Of a stretch of DNA of 5,994 bases, positions 4,650-5,994 are shown one piece after another. The translations under genes and the position numbers were made by a program. The notes under the pieces were generated by a model. That model saw only the letters and a program-made list of their open reading frames with translations. It did not search any database and was not told where the DNA came from. The stretch lies in the NCBI GenBank assembly GCA_003562605.1, contig PWUG01000132.1, positions 1-5,994 on the forward strand, read 5' to 3'. This DNA comes from Syntrophomonadaceae bacterium. Lineage in GTDB: Bacteria; Bacillota_D; Dethiobacteria; DTU022. Numbering within the stretch: position 1 is the stretch's first letter; every line of letters starts with the position of its first letter.

Positions 4650-5930
4650 GTGTCTTTGCATTCTGATATAAAGAAATCCCTCGAAATTGCTGCTATAGAG
4701 GGGGAAAACCAGTTCTCAGCTGAGAAAGCAACGATGACCGAAGAGTTTGCAATCGGAGGCATCAGAACATACCGCTATATTAATGAATTCTGGACTTCCG
4801 GGCAGAGACAGGCATCCTCAATTCACGAAATTTCTTATCGGGCTTGCTTTAAACCCCAGCTACCACGTTTTTTTATAAATCTATTTACCGATGTGGGAGA
4901 TACAGTTTACGACCCTTTCGCCGGCCGGGGGACAACCACTGTCGAAGCAGCCCTGATGGGACGTAAAGTTTTAGCAAACGATGTTAACCCCCTGAGTAAA
5001 ATTCTCAGCAAACCAAGACTTGCTGTTCCTTCCGTTCAAGATATCGGAAAACGGTTATCGGAAATACCTTTTGACCATAAACTGGAAAACGAAATAGACC
5101 TTTCGATGTTCTATCATCCTCAAACCGAAGCTGAGCTTCTCTCTCTGCGCAAATACCTGACAGAACATGAAGAATTTTTGGATGATATTGATAGTTGGAT
5201 CAGAATGGTGGCCACAAACCGCCTTACCGGCCACTCTAAAGGGTTTTTTTCCGTTTATACTATGCCGCCTAATCAGGCAGTCTCTGCTGAGCGGCAGAAA
5301 TCAATTAACCTCAAACGCAGCCAGCGACCTGAATACCGCGATGTGCGAAGCATAATTTTAAGAAAAACGACGCAGTTAATCCGCAACCTCACTCCCGACC
5401 AGTTGAAGCTACTGAAGGAGGCATCATTAAGCGCGGTATTCATGGAAAATGATGCTGCTGAGACAAAAACAATTCCTATGGAAAGTGTTGATTTGATCGT
5501 TACTTCTCCGCCATTTTTGGATGTGGTTCAGTATTCCAAAGATAACTGGCTACGATGCTGGTTTAACAAAATCAATGTGGATGAAATAGAAAAACGTCTG
5601 ACTATGGCGACAACCTTAGGCAAGTGGTCATCTGCAATGCGCGCTGTCCTCAGAGAACTTTATAGAATAACCAGGCCGGGTGGATGGATTGCTTTCGAGG
5701 TCGGGGAAGTAAAAAACGGTCTCATCAAGCTCGAGGAAGAAATTGTCCCACTGGGAGTACACAGCGGTTTTGAATGTGCCGGTGTAGTTATTAATCAGCA
5801 AAAGTTTACTAAAACTTCAAATATATGGGGCATCAGAAATAATACTTCCGGTACGAACAGTAATCGTATTGTATTATTCAACAAAAAATTACAGGGTCAA
5901 GACCCTGTAAAAAAAGAAGTAGGAGGTTAG
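4650..5930 (+). CDS. Site-specific DNA methyltransferase, SPPF type (probable N4-cytosine or N6-adenine)
   Basis: A 426-residue cytoplasmic enzyme expected to transfer methyl from S-adenosylmethionine to an exocyclic amino group in DNA. A motif-X-like region (HEISYRACFKPQLP, about 59-72) is followed by SAM-binding motif I, D88-PFAGRG-94, with an acidic residue at D111. The catalytic motif IV is T285-SPPF-289. A post-catalytic TRPGGW (341-346) and a C-terminal WGIRNNTSGTNSNRIVLF segment follow. The roughly 190 residues between motifs I and IV probably hold target recognition, giving an X-I-TRD-IV order like the alpha group. SPPF hints at N4-cytosine but does not prove it. GTG 4650 has GAGAGG nine bases upstream. 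No restriction endonuclease or specificity subunit is visible, so it looks orphan within this window. The last 15 or so residues are encoded over a terminator hairpin for the opposite strand. The target site is unknown. Confidence 0.9.
   Translation: MSLHSDIKKSLEIAAIEGENQFSAEKATMTEEFAIGGIRTYRYINEFWTSGQRQASSIHEISYRACFKPQLPRFFINLFTDVGDTVYDPFAGRGTTTVEAALMGRKVLANDVNPLSKILSKPRLAVPSVQDIGKRLSEIPFDHKLENEIDLSMFYHPQTEAELLSLRKYLTEHEEFLDDIDSWIRMVATNRLTGHSKGFFSVYTMPPNQAVSAERQKSINLKRSQRPEYRDVRSIILRKTTQLIRNLTPDQLKLLKEASLSAVFMENDAAETKTIPMESVDLIVTSPPFLDVVQYSKDNWLRCWFNKINVDEIEKRLTMATTLGKWSSAMRAVLRELYRITRPGGWIAFEVGEVKNGLIKLEEEIVPLGVHSGFECAGVVINQQKFTKTSNIWGIRNNTSGTNSNRIVLFNKKLQGQDPVKKEVGG
5889..5910 (-). terminator. 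Rho-independent terminator of the right-edge minus-strand gene, inside the methyltransferase coding end
   Basis: TTACAGGGTC (5889-5898) and its exact complement (5901-5910) form 10-bp arms around AA. On the minus strand the hairpin is followed by six T residues (5888-5883), as a terminator needs; on the plus strand it is followed by A residues, so it should not stop methyltransferase transcripts. It starts 16 bases after the minus-strand stop at 5927. Confidence 0.7.
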
Positions 5931-5994
5931 GTTTTCGGCAGATTAGTAACCTGCTGTAAGAACTTTAAGCATTGTTCGACATTAGGGTAAAGAA
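5927..5994 (-). CDS. C-terminal fragment of an unidentified protein entering from the right edge
   Basis: On the minus strand an open frame runs from the right edge to TAA at 5929-5927. It encodes 21 protein-like residues rich in Leu, Gln and Val (LYPNVEQCLKFLQQVTNLPKT), consistent with a final amphipathic helix. The other two minus-strand frames close within this stretch. The main support is positional: a hairpin with a correctly oriented T-run begins 16 bases beyond this stop. The stop overlaps the methyltransferase TAG by two bases (TTAG, 5927-5930 shared between both stop codons). I do not recognise the family. Confidence 0.5.
   Translation of the reverse strand, partial: LYPNVEQCLKFLQQVTNLPKT

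Noticed and set aside
4547..4762. 71-codon minus-strand open frame across the csp/methyltransferase divergent region
   Set aside because: It would span two convincing divergent promoters and the methyltransferase start; product is not protein-family-like.
5167..5355. 62-codon plus-strand open frame within the methyltransferase
   Set aside because: Out-of-frame shadow inside the region between motifs I and IV.
1..5994. CRISPR array, insertion sequence, phage or defence island
   Set aside because: No spaced direct repeats, transposase, integrase, terminal inverted repeats or nuclease genes were seen; the lone methyltransferase is not enough to call a defence system.

Overview
The window looks like ordinary chromosomal sequence from an anaerobic, Gram-positive-type bacterium (Clostridia/Firmicutes-like, moderate GC). 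I infer this from strong AGGAGG-type ribosome sites, TTG and GTG starts, well-formed sigma-A promoters, short intergenic gaps, Rho-independent hairpins, and a class II superoxide reductase together with a PerR-type regulator. No species can be named from this sequence alone. There is no rRNA, tRNA, CRISPR array, insertion sequence or phage gene. No gene-free stretch reaches 300 bases.

Layout, left to right. The 3' end of an unidentified gene (2-97, +) is followed two bases later by a 12-helix MFS transporter (100-1308, +). The transporter converges on, and overlaps by four bases, a two-gene minus-strand operon: an IscU/NifU-type Fe-S scaffold (2119-1733), then a small zinc-ribbon plus winged-helix protein (1682-1305). 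Divergent from the scaffold is a superoxide reductase (2309-2704, +), closed by a perfect 12-bp hairpin. Next come a ZIP-family metal transporter (2895-3635, +) and a Fur-family PerR-type peroxide sensor (3709-4116, +), which has its own near-consensus promoter and a strong terminator. A cold-shock protein (4424-4227, -) carries a roughly 120-base leader. It is divergent from an orphan-looking SPPF-type DNA methyltransferase (4650-5930, +). The methyltransferase stop overlaps the stop of a minus-strand gene entering from the right edge (5994-5927), and that gene's terminator hairpin lies inside the methyltransferase coding end.

The coherent theme of the middle (about 1.3-4.2 kb) is oxidative stress and metal homeostasis. 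It combines Fe-S scaffold, superoxide reductase, divalent-metal importer and peroxide-sensing repressor, with AT-rich dyads resembling PerR boxes in the scaffold/superoxide-reductase intergenic region. The individual families are known. The least characterised elements are the zinc-ribbon/winged-helix partner of the scaffold and the shared operator candidates. I see no clear evidence of a wholly new system.
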